Below, in pieces: positions 43,250-52,766 of a stretch of DNA of 64,000 nucleotides; position 1 is the first letter of the stretch; every line of letters starts with the position of its first letter. The stretch is taken from positions 129,794,200-129,858,199 of the forward strand of contig CM045770.1 in the NCBI GenBank assembly GCA_025200525.1. The letters are read 5' to 3'. The stretch is from Camellia lanceoleosa. Its lineage: Eukaryota > Streptophyta > Magnoliopsida > Ericales > Theaceae. The position numbers and the translations under genes are program-made. The notes below the pieces were generated by a model. The model was not told the origin of the DNA. It saw nothing but the letters and a program-made list of their open reading frames with translations, and searched no databases.

Positions 43250-46064
43250 GGATGACCCAGTAACATGAACACCTACATTGACAAAGCTTTAAGTATGAGA
43301 GAGCGATGCAGTACAAAATGATAAATGTATTACACAAATCATATTGCAATACCTGGACAAAATGATTCCCATTAGCAAACCCAATAGCAATCTCACACTG
43401 TTGAACTTGCGATATTGGCATTGATCGTAGGGGGAGGAATGTAAGGCATTGTTGTGCAGATAAGTGGTACAATACCACATTATAACAAGATTCAATAAGA
43501 TGACCCATGTTAGGCATAGTTATCCAACGGTGATACCCTGGATTAGACTCAAGTATGATAGAATATGGATCAGTTCTTCAATCCTGTCATGTGAACCATA
43601 TAGATGAGTGTAATGGTCTATGCGTGTAAGTGTAATTCCTGTAGGAGATCACGCCTGACTTGACCCCATTTAGCCTCTATAAGCTCCATCAAGCCAACAA
43701 TGGCCCTAAATTGCCATCGGCATCTACATCCTTGATAAGACATATGTACGGCTTTAATCCAACTGGGAGGGCATCAACATATGAATAAGTTATAATTGTA
43801 CGAGTCCCATTTACCTATTCAACAAGGAAGGCATCCAAACATGAACAACAAAATACATAATTTATCATCAACAAAAATATAAGTAAAAAATGATTACATG
43901 TACGTTCTCTTTGGCAGGCCATTTTTTATGTACTTTAATAGAATCCTGTGTGGGGATCTAGGTGCCCATAGGTGAGTGGCTCTCATGTCCAGACTGAACC
44001 AACTCAAATGCAAATGCGTCTCAACGAGTAGATACATCTATCTTCTTATGTTCTTTACCTCGAGGGTTGGGCTTCACATTCGACTCAATGAGAAAAGTAC
44101 TTTGCAGATTTGCAATCTCTCCTAACTTATGCAAAATTTCCAATTGCATAGTGTAATCAAATGCATTGAATCACTTAAGTATGAGATCAAACTTTGGTTT
44201 ACAACTCAATTCCACTTCATCATTCTTCAACTTTGGTATTGGCTCAAGAGTCCTCTAGTGCGGGTTAATGCTATCAAGTGGTATTAGACGACCCTGTTGG
44301 ATGTAATCCGCAATCTCATGGGCACAAGGTAACCCGTGTGTTCATTGAACAACACATCCCCATACTGAAGCATTAATGCCAACATCATTCGCTCGCTTAC
44401 TCTCCGCTAAAACATGATCTAATGCAGTAATAGAGATATTGCCTCGAAACTCTCTAAAATAGGATGGTTTGAACTGGTGTTGTACAATGGTTAAGCTCTT
44501 CTCAAACAATGCCTTAATATCAACATGCTGCAACTCAAGCAAACTATGGATCTTCGTCCAAGAACACTCAAAATTGACTTAGTTAGAACCAAGTTGCTGT
44601 TTAAGTTTTGCATGTGCACTTTCAGCCCTGTGTACAATGTAAACAATTAACATACTTAAGTTTAAATAATTAAAATCATAATGACTAATAGTGTAAGGTA
44701 GACAAATATATATTACATATTGGTTATAACATTCCCGAAGTGCATAAAACTATCTGTCCATATGGCAACAAACTTATCCTTATATGGAATTAACCAACTT
44801 TGTGACACGTATTGCACTGCCTCGGGATATGTATCAAAATCCGCAAGTCGCATAGCAAGGAGTTCATCGTATTCAAGCTCAGTTGATGAGAGTACTAAGA
44901 AATTCCATGCTAGTATAAACTTGTATCATTGCTCCTTACTGTCAAACATTTTCTTGCATTTCGTCAATACATTTCTACTAATATTCCATCGACATAATAA
45001 ATGTCGAGATGTAGAAAATACGCTGTCAATAGCATTCATCAAAGCAAGCTCCCTGCCTGTGACAATCACCTCGAGAATAGCAATGTCATCCAAGAGACTA
45101 CGCAATATAGTTAACACCCAAACATAGTTATCAATCCGCTCAAATTGAAGATATGCAAAGGCTACGGAGAATGGCATATCAGTGGATGTCACACCAACTA
45201 TCTCAAGAAGAAAAAGACGATATCGATTTGTTTTATATGTGCAGTCCATGATTAAAACTTTTGGAAATGAACAGAGCAAATCTAAACTGACAAGATATGC
45301 CCAAAACAAGTCTGTGACAATCATCATGTTGTTGTCACACTTATGCCACTCAATGTGATTATGCTTTTCTAATTCACCCAACAATTGTTGCATCTGTGAT
45401 CTTCCAGCTTTCTCAATAACATTATTTCTATGACATACATTGTAAATGGTTTTCATAGTGGTTACATTCAAAGCATCCTTTTGTTTCAGGGTAACCAAAA
45501 TCTTTTTTGGTCCGACCATGCTTTTAGACATGTCTACTAATAATGATGTTTTCTCCTCAGATAATCTCCCTACAAATGAATGTCCTTCAAAATGTTTAGC
45601 AAGAGCATGGTTATGCATTCCACGTGCTACATCTATCATCCAATCATCATCAGCCATCAATTTACGAACCTTCAACTCAAAGGGACACCAACATTTCTTT
45701 GTATCCATTATCTTCACAATTTTGTTGTTTGAACCATCTCCTTTTAATTTCTTATGAGCTCTATATTGACCACTTCTCTCACAAACAAGATATATCCTTG
45801 GTGTCCTATGACCACCACCATAGTCCAATGTCTTGATGACAATCATAAAACCATTTTTCCTTCCAACATCCCGTATCCAACTGAGCAATTCTTCTTTGCA
45901 CTTGAAAACCTACATGTCAAATTAACCAAAGTCATTAAACATGCGAGAAAAAAAAAACAATTATACTAATTTTTGACATGAAACTACCTCATTAGTAATA
46001 AATTGACTTGTGTAGTCAACAAGACACTCGGATCCAACATTACTGCATTCCGTGAATGCACAGT
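43250..46064 (-). pseudogene. MULE transposase pseudogene
   Basis: A short 5' exon (about 46064-45988) encodes CAFTECSNVGSECLVDYTSQFITNE and ends at GAG/GTAGTT. The main exon starts at 45909 after TGTAG. It has a FAR1/WRKY-GCM1-like zinc region (CWCPFEL ... MHNHALAKHF), then the MULE transposase core: WAYLVSLDLLCSFPKVLIMD with the first catalytic Asp, YKTNRYRLFLLEIVGVTSTD, and FAYLQFERIDNYVWVL. The second catalytic position reads VTGRELALMNAI, where the family has VTDRE. The 320-codon open part (45888-44926) ends at TAA, and downstream sequence to about 43250 still resembles the C-terminal region (PEAVQYVSQSWLIPYKDKFV) with stops and frameshifts. Confidence 0.85.
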
Positions 46065-46079
46065 TTTGAAAAAAAAAAA

Positions 46080-46290
46080 GAGGTTATACGTGTTCGGTAG
46101 TATAGAGTCGAACAAAGAAGATATGTTCGACTATTGATAGCCGAACAGATATTTTATGTTCGACACTTAGAAACCGAAACTTTGGAAACTGTTTGACACT
46201 AGTCAATCAAACAAACACAATTTGTACGGTTGTGTATAGTCAAACATGAACATAGTATTCGACTCTAGATAATCTAACTAATACAAACGA
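46080..46290. repeat. Right subterminal TTCGACA repeats of the MULE
   Basis: Boxes such as 'gtcgaacaaagaagatatgt', 'atgttcgacacttag' and 'gtatagtcaaacatgaac' mirror the left subterminal boxes at 38340-38620, beside the transposase 5' exon. The same stretch may contain the transposase promoter. Confidence 0.6.
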
Positions 46291-46682
46291 TTTACCACTC
46301 AGTAAGTACACGAAAACGAAAAAAATAATGAAAAAATAATATTTTCCTTGCTCTATTGTTCCAAAACAGTATCATCAGATGCATCCATCAGTCAATCCAA
46401 TCAAAATCTTCAATAATATGTATATTTTTAGTTTTTTTTAAGGGTTTTGGGTTTTTCTTGTAGGGTTTTTGGATTCTTAATGGACAAGATACGTAAGTAA
46501 CATTTGAAGTTCTTGATGGGTATTATATTCATTATTGTCCTTTATGGTAATTATACAAATGGTATGTATCATAACCCTTTGTCCTTTGTGGTCATTTTAT
46601 CTAAGATTAAAATTGTAATAAAAAAAAAAATAATTAATGGTGTTCCTTGAAATGAAAGGTGGTGTGTGAATAGAGGCATCCC
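46291..46682. other. MULE right terminal region
   Basis: AT-rich, no coding motif; ends with the terminal inverted repeat (about 46640-46682). Confidence 0.6.
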
Positions 46683-46890
46683 TTGAGATGGCATTGACAT
46701 AAGAATTTTATTCAAAATTTCCTTCCAAACTTATTTAAAATACAAAATTATATTGATAGAAGGTTGGGACTCAAATCTAAGGCCTTTGGTCTAGTACATG
46801 AGATCTTTACTACATGAGCAACACATGTCAGTCCTTTTAAATCAAAATCAAAATTTATATTTATCATATTTAACACACTACTCAACCTCA
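46683..46890 (+). repeat. Repeat R copy 4, right part
   Basis: Resumes after the MULE with 'ttgagatggcattgacataa' and follows the longer copy at 47311-47567 closely, including 'ctaaggcctttggtctagta' and 'aaatcaaaatcaaaattta'. Confidence 0.6.
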
Positions 46891-46969
46891 ACTTGGTTTA
46901 AGATCTGATTTTAGATCTTCTCACAGTTTGAAAGCCAATGCTAGATAACGCATTTTTTTCAAGATAAGC

Positions 46970-47306
46970 AACCACGTCAACCTTAATATTCTATCTTGAC
47001 TAGTAAAGGCGGGGTCTACAGATTCTAAGTTGAAGGTTGCGGGGTAATGAAGTTTTGGATTGGTTCAATGATGACTTGGAGCTGGTTTTTTTTTTTTTTT
47101 TGGGTTCAATTTTCTTAATTTTTAGTTTGTTGATACAATAATCCTTCTTGTGTGGATGTTTGTTTCCCTCCCTTATGGAGGCTTGGATTCCTTCATTCTA
47201 TAGAAGTTTTTATCTCTTTTTGAAAACTTATGACATCGTCGTACCATATTGATTCGATATTTTATCGGTTTTGCAATAAAGATTTTCTTTCAAAAAAAAA
47301 AAAAAA
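46970..47306 (+). mobile_element. LINE 3' end with poly(A)
   Basis: Non-coding DNA ending 'ttttgcaataaagattttct' and an A-run (47292-47306). An AATAAA signal just before poly(A) is the usual end of a plant LINE. The 5' boundary is not visible; no coding motif is left. Confidence 0.55.
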
Positions 47307-47310
47307 ACAC

Positions 47311-47647
47311 ACCCATCATGTATAAAGGGAAGGCTTGAGATGGTGTTGACACAATATGACATTTTGATTTTCAAAAATGCCCTTCTAGCCTATTTAAAAT
47401 ACAAAATTATACTAAGAAGATGTTGGAAATCAAAACCAAGATCTTTGGTCTAGTAGACAAGACTCATACTACTTGAGTAGTATATATGTGGCTTTTAAAT
47501 CAAAATCAAAATCTATATTTTTCATATTTAACAACACACTCATCAGGTGGGGCATACACTACTAGTGCTATTATAAAGGGAAGACTTCAGATGGTGTTAA
47601 CATAACGTGATATTTTAATTTTCAAAAATACCTTTCTAACCTATTTA
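47311..47647 (+). repeat. Repeat R copies 5 and 6
   Basis: Copy 5 (about 47313-47567) starts 'gtataaagggaaggcttgag', carries 'gatggtgttgacacaatatg' and ends 'catacactactagt'. Copy 6 starts 'gctattataaagggaagact' and stops after 'cctattta', where LTR-like DNA begins. Copy 5 is about 255 bp; copies 2 and 3 are internally shortened to about 105 bp. Confidence 0.6.
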
Positions 47648-49950
47648 TATAATGCCCCCAAATAATTAACCTTTGATAAGACTGATTAACCCATTAATCA
47701 TAGTCAATTTCCATTATTTAAAATCCTTCGCTATTGAATAATCAAATGATTCTTATTCAGTTCATTATATACATATATTCATGACACATGTACATGATAT
47801 ATAAGGGTTTTTTCACATGTCTATGTACATCTACAAGTCTTGAAACATGGATTTACAACTTATAAAGGGAATTCATTAGAAATCAAAACACAAAATAGTG
47901 CCCTTGTGGGCTACAAGTTCCAAGGCTCAAGCCCAGTTACAGATAAGTGATTTTCTAACCCATACATGTTAAGCCCTTGGCTTGTCAAAAACAAAATAAC
48001 GAAACAAAGAGCCTCGTGCTCCAAATACCCACCATGCCTTCACTTAGGTGGGATCACCACATCTTTCCCTGTAACAAATCTACTAGGGGTGAACATAAAG
48101 CCCAGTAAAGAAATCTTGACAAAGTATATATATATATATATTTTATACAATCTCATGAGATGGATGCATATGTCGTGCCATGTTCAAAAAAAACTTTTCT
48201 CATTTGAAAATCTCATGCACAATGCTCGTTTGAAGATATAATCAAATCTATGTTTTCAAAGTAACATCAAGGGGTGGTAATATGACTCAGCTAATCCCTA
48301 AGCTTGTGTCTGCAAGCAGGCATATCAAGCTTTACTAACGCCTACTTTACCGGCTCCTAACCAAAAGGCATAAGCACATGCACTGCGCGTGTTTTTAGTC
48401 TTTCACCATGGATCTCAAGCCAACTTAATTCTCAAAATTACACCCCCTATTCGAACTTACCACCATATTTACCCCAAAATAGTTCAACAACAACGTTTGT
48501 TTCACAAAACAATTTCTTTTTCAAAAATGATCTCAACAATGCCAATTCGAAAAACAATGATAATGAAATGAAATGTCAATACAATATATTTCTATATCAA
48601 TTCCTTGAAATTTTCTAATTTCTCAAAACTCTTATTTCACCCACACAATCTCCCATTGTAATCAAATTTCACATCTCTACTCAATATATATATACAATAT
48701 ATTCCAAGAGATAAAGAATAACGATTCTTAACATGGATTCTCTTTTCTTACTAAATCAATAATTTCTGAACATTTGAAACCATCATTTTCAACTCTCATC
48801 TTCTAGGACAATATAACAATATATCAATCATAAGTTCTCAATATCAAATCCTCAATTTCATGGGATTTCAACAATAAGTAAAATACATATCAATTTCTTT
48901 ATTATTTCTCAACGATGATACTCTACAAAGCATAACTTCCTAATATCACAACATTTCCCCAAATTTTAAAAAATCTTGGGTTTTCACAAAACTTGGGTTT
49001 TCGACATTTTCGAAAAGTTTTTCCACAAATAGGGTTCACAGCTATAACCAAACTCAATTTCTTCATCAATCCAACATTTTCAAAATATATATATATAGGG
49101 TTTTCCATTTACTTTAAAGATTTTGCTCACGAAAATCTCAAAATATTCTCATAGTTCATAAATTGAAACATTTGGAGAAAATTTGAGAATAACCCCTCTT
49201 TAAATCACATAGGAATCTCATAAATCAAACCCCAACTCAAAATTCAAGAAATCAACATCACAACTACTTTAGACTTGCAAAAACATATATATAACTCTAA
49301 GAAATCTCTACCTCAAGTCCTAGAAGGGAAAAAGAAAAAAAGTCCCAAATTTCCACATCAACGAAATCCGATCTCCACCGCAAAACGAAACTCTTGATGT
49401 GTTTTCCAATTTGACCTCAATAACGAAGGTCAAAAAATCTATAAATTTTGCTAGACCAAAGAAAGAGCGAGGGTTGGTGGAGTTGGGTTGAGAGGAGAAA
49501 GAAAAGAGAAAAGAGTAATGTTTAGAGAGAGATATGTTGTAATAAATAAAAAAAAGGAGAAAAGTTAGGGATTATGAAATTTTTTTTATAAAAATGATCA
49601 TGAAAGATTTATGATCTTTGGATTACCTTAATTAGTGTGTGGCGTTTTATTCTAAGTATAATCCAAGGGTCACAAAGTTTTCATGATTATTTTCATAAAA
49701 GATTTTTCATGATACCTAGCATTGTTGAGAAAAAAAGTAGAAAAACCCCATTAAAAGAGTTGAAAAGGTTAAAAAAAAAAAAAAAAATTTTGCAACGCGT
49801 CTTCCCGCACATGCAGGCCCTTGACTACACGTGCAGACCCCTTTCCCAATTAATAAAAAAGTTGTGAAGAATTAATTAAACAAATATTGTCTCCCACTAA
49901 TCATATCATATATAGTGTATATCTACGTGCAAAGGTGAGATAAAAATAAT
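47648..49950 (-). mobile_element. Probable decayed LTR, minus orientation
   Basis: The left edge 'tataatgccccc' would be TGTAACGCCCCC after two CpG-type transitions, the reverse complement of a gypsy LTR 3' end. It interrupts repeat R copy 6. Minus-strand reading near 49450-49530 shows a CT-rich leader-like stretch, as in the solo LTRs elsewhere here. The right edge and a target duplication could not be found, so limits and class are uncertain. Confidence 0.4.
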
Positions 49951-50500
49951 ATTAGAATTAAAATATAATTAAATATAAAATTATTAGGTTAAAATATAAT
50001 TTTTTTTAATTTGTTGCAAAAAAATTGAGGTCAAAATATAAATACATGAAGTTCAAAAAAATATATATATATAAATACATGGTTTATTTGGTTTTGATTT
50101 TCAAATGAATTTTATAATTAGATTTTTTTAAAAGAGTTTGTAAAATTTGAAATTTTATTTGGTTATGTACTTTGAAAATAATTTTTATAAATTTAAAATT
50201 TAAAATTTATTTAGTTTTGGAGTTTAAAAAAAATTAAATTTTAAACATAAATTATTTTTTTTTTAGGTCTCCCCAGGGTATCCCCCGCCGACCGCGGAGA
50301 CTAATCCCTTCGCTGGTTTGTAGGCACCTCGAAAGGTGGGACAGCTGGCAAGTTCTGAATTCTTATTTTTAAATAAATAAAAAAAACTACATCAACATAT
50401 TTTTTTATTTACATATAAAATTTTATACAAATTTAATTTTAATTATAATAACTAATTTTGTATAGACTCTATTTAAGAAATACTTATTTTTCATATATAT
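49951..50500. other. AT-rich spacer with a 95-bp GC-rich island
   Basis: AT-rich DNA except 50263-50355, which is GC-rich ('cagggtatcccccgccgacc', 'ggcacctcgaaaggtgggac') and sits after a T-run. The island looks like a fragment of another repeat. No gene. Confidence 0.45.
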
Positions 50501-51076
50501 TGATGATACAGTGAACCCTGGAGAATGGGTTGGACCGATCCAAGTTCCTCAAGCCCACTGGATAACCTTCAAACAAGTCCAATCGGGGAACGGGGTAGTC
50601 CCCCGGCGAACCCTCCGGCGTGTGAATTAGAAAAGGTGATGAACAAAAATGTCGAATGAGAGAGAGAGAGGGGGTGGAAAACTTAACCTTCTTTCTGTCT
50701 TCGAGCTTTGCTTATATCCTTTGGTAATCATTTCGCTGTCTCAGCCGTTCTAACCTTCCCTGCCGAAAGCTTGCGCCGTGGTTCGTCTTGTTCAGGGTGA
50801 GGAGGTGTCATTCCGGCTAAGGGGTGTTGTCGCAATAAATGCGGTGATGGGCCGCATTAATGGTGATGTCTTTGCGGCAATAACTGCGAGATCTTTGTCT
50901 GTGACATGGATTCTGCACCATGCGTGTCCGAGCATCATTGGCCTTTCCTGCTCAGTTGGCCTCCAGCTGTGCCGGGTTTTACTGACCGGGTTGTGTAATG
51001 AGGTCTGAATGGTTGGCTTGGGTTTACTCATGGTGGGCCGTGGTCTTTGTGGGCCTATCTGAGCCTATCTATGTCA
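50501..51076 (-). repeat. 3' LTR of the Tat element (probable limits)
   Basis: In plus coordinates it starts TGATGATACAGTGAACC and ends CCTATCTATGTCA. On the minus strand a purine tract 'ctcgggaatggggg' (about 51082-51095) precedes it, as expected for a polypurine tract. The partner LTR is outside the window, so limits rest on this tract and the TG...CA ends. Confidence 0.6.
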
Positions 51077-51139
51077 GTAGTCCCCCATTCCCGAGTGCAG
51101 CTTTAGACCAACGAAGGGAATAGTGGCCATAAGGAAAAC

Positions 51140-51440
51140 GAGTCCGAGCGTGAGAGTGGCCGAGCGTGAGGGTGGCCGAGCGTAAGAGGCCGACCGTGAG
51201 GGTGGCCGAGCGCGAGAGGCCGACCGTGAGGGTGGCCGAGCGGGAGAGAGCGCGAGAGGCCGACCGTGAGGGTGGCCGAGCAGGAGAGGCCGACCGTGAG
51301 GGTGGCCCGGCGGAGAGGCCGGCGTGAGGTGGCCGGCGGAGGCCGAGCGTAAGGTGGCCGGCGTGAGAGGCCGGCGTGAGGTGGCCGAGCGGGAGAGGCC
51401 GACCGTGAGCGCGAGAGGCCGGCGAGAGGCCGGCCGTGGC
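51140..51440. repeat. GC-rich minisatellite (GGCCGAGCG/GGCCGACCG)
   Basis: About 18 short units, mostly variants of 'ggccgagcgtgagggt' and 'ggccgaccgtgagggt', with higher-order repeats of about 33 bp. It keeps minus-strand frames open and gives Ser/Arg/Pro-rich strings, which I do not regard as genes. Confidence 0.85.
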
Positions 51441-51861
51441 GGTGGCAGCGGTGGAAGGGGCGCGAGGCTCAAGAGACGGCGTGTCACGTGATGACTTGAA
51501 GTGGAAAAAGACAAGGTGAGGGCAGAAGTCAGTGCGCGTGGACCATACACGTGGCAAAATTTTGGGGGAAGGGGAAGGTCAACCGTTGGATCAGGAGTGA
51601 AACGTCAGGGCATTATTATGGGCATTGATGATACAGTTTTGGCGGATGATTTGAAAGGTTTTCAAACTGGCGAAAATTAATTTGGACCCTTGGAATACAG
51701 GCAAACCGTGGGCTTTTGGCATCATACGATTCACCTACTTGTTTACAAAAACTCAAAACATTCCAAGTGTCAATTCCTTCGTCGCTCACGATACTCCGTT
51801 GAGACATTTCTTCGAGTTTTTAGCCCCTGCAGCAGAAACTATTCGCAAACACAGCTTAGAA

Positions 51862-52766
51862 ATGGCCCAGGAAGAGACGGCGATTGTCAGGGTAGATCCA
51901 TTGGGGGACGACGATGCAGAGGAGTTGGTGCCTGATCTGAGACGAGAGGGTTGGGGAATCAACGATGCGTTTCCGGGTCCACCTTGGTGGCGGCTCCGAC
52001 GCCGATCGGTGGTGGGGCAGATCATTGGCACACAAAGCGGATAAGTCGGCGGTGAGAGGCGGAGTTAGAAGCGATCCGCGAAAGTACGGTCCGGCTGAAG
52101 TGGAGTTGTGGTTGCCAACGTCGACGGAAAGGCCATCGAACGCCAGGGTAGGGGGGTTTTCTCTGTACGAGGAGGCTTTGAAGGGGGGGTTGAGGTTGCC
52201 ACTGCCTGACATAGTGGTGGATGTGCTCAACCACCTGGAGGTAGCCCCGGGCCAACTGATGCCAAATGCCTGGAAGATCCTGGTGGCCTGTGCGAGTGCG
52301 TGGCCAAAGGCAAATCAGGGGGAGGCGATGGCGGTGGAGGAGTTCTTCGCTTGTTACAAAGCCTCAAGGCAACAGGAGACATGGGTCACCTTGCAGGCAG
52401 TTGTGGGTAAGGGGTTGGTGGCTGGTCTGCCCACATCGATCAAAGGGTGGCGGGCGCGGTGGTTCTACGTCTCTGCCAGTGGAGGACCGGGGGTGCGCAC
52501 CACCTGGAAGGTGCCAATCAGAACGGTGGAGGCAAAACTAGGACCTGTGGCGGGGGAGAGGGTGAAGAAGGTGAAAGAGTGGAGGGAGAAGGAGAAAGTA
52601 AGATGGGATGACCTCGTGTAGCCCTCTGCACTGTTTGAGGCAGGGCTAGGTCCTTAGCCGACCGATGGGGATCTTGACCGAGCAGAGTTGGAGGCGCGGA
52701 GGGAGGCGCAGGAGGCTGAGGATCAGGCCCTTCTTGCCAAGGCCACCATGTTCCAGAGGGCGCAGG
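51862..52766 (+). pseudogene. Tat antisense ORF, N-terminal part (Transposase_28 type)
   Basis: From ATG 51862: MAQEETAIVRVDPLGDDDAE, then after a frameshift near 52000 SDPRKYGPAEVELWLPTS, FSLYEEALKGGLRLPLPD and LEVAPGQLMPNAWKILVACA. This block matches the plant family Transposase_28 ('putative gypsy type transposon'). The name is historical: the protein is an extra ORF carried by Tat-type retrotransposons, antisense to pol, and its role is unknown. In-frame TAG codons at 52619 and about 52658 follow, then LEARREAQEAEDQALLAKA. The frame is cut at 52766 by a solo LTR and resumes at 56510 without loss. Confidence 0.75.

Larger units (their letters stand above)
37937..46682. mobile_element. 8.7-kb MULE carrying a PMD gene, transposase and a captured exon
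   Basis: The left end reads 'agtgcctctattcacacacc' and the complement of the right end reads 'gggatgcctctattcacaca'; both continue to a CTCAAGG/TTCAAGG block about 40 bp in. A 9-bp duplication TTGAAATGG (37928-37936) and TTGAGATGG (46683-46691) flanks it, and repeat R continues on the far side, so the insertion site is reconstructed precisely. Inside: a MULE transposase pseudogene on the minus strand (43250-46064), a convergent plant mobile domain gene on the plus strand (40681-42672), a minus-strand exon resembling cytochrome c6A (40248-40388), a small foldback element (39819-39996), and TTCGACA-type repeats near both ends. Confidence 0.85.

Noticed and set aside
44720..45127. 135-codon plus-strand frame over the MULE transposase
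   Set aside because: Shadow of the minus-strand transposase core.
47648..49950. A complete gene in the leader-like minus-strand region
   Set aside because: No coding motif; TATA/leader-like composition and the TGTAACGCCCC-like edge fit a decayed LTR better.
51069..51557. Long minus-strand frames of 158-162 codons rich in Ser, Arg and Pro
   Set aside because: They are read through the GC-rich minisatellite and stay open because of its composition; two overlapping frames are equally long.
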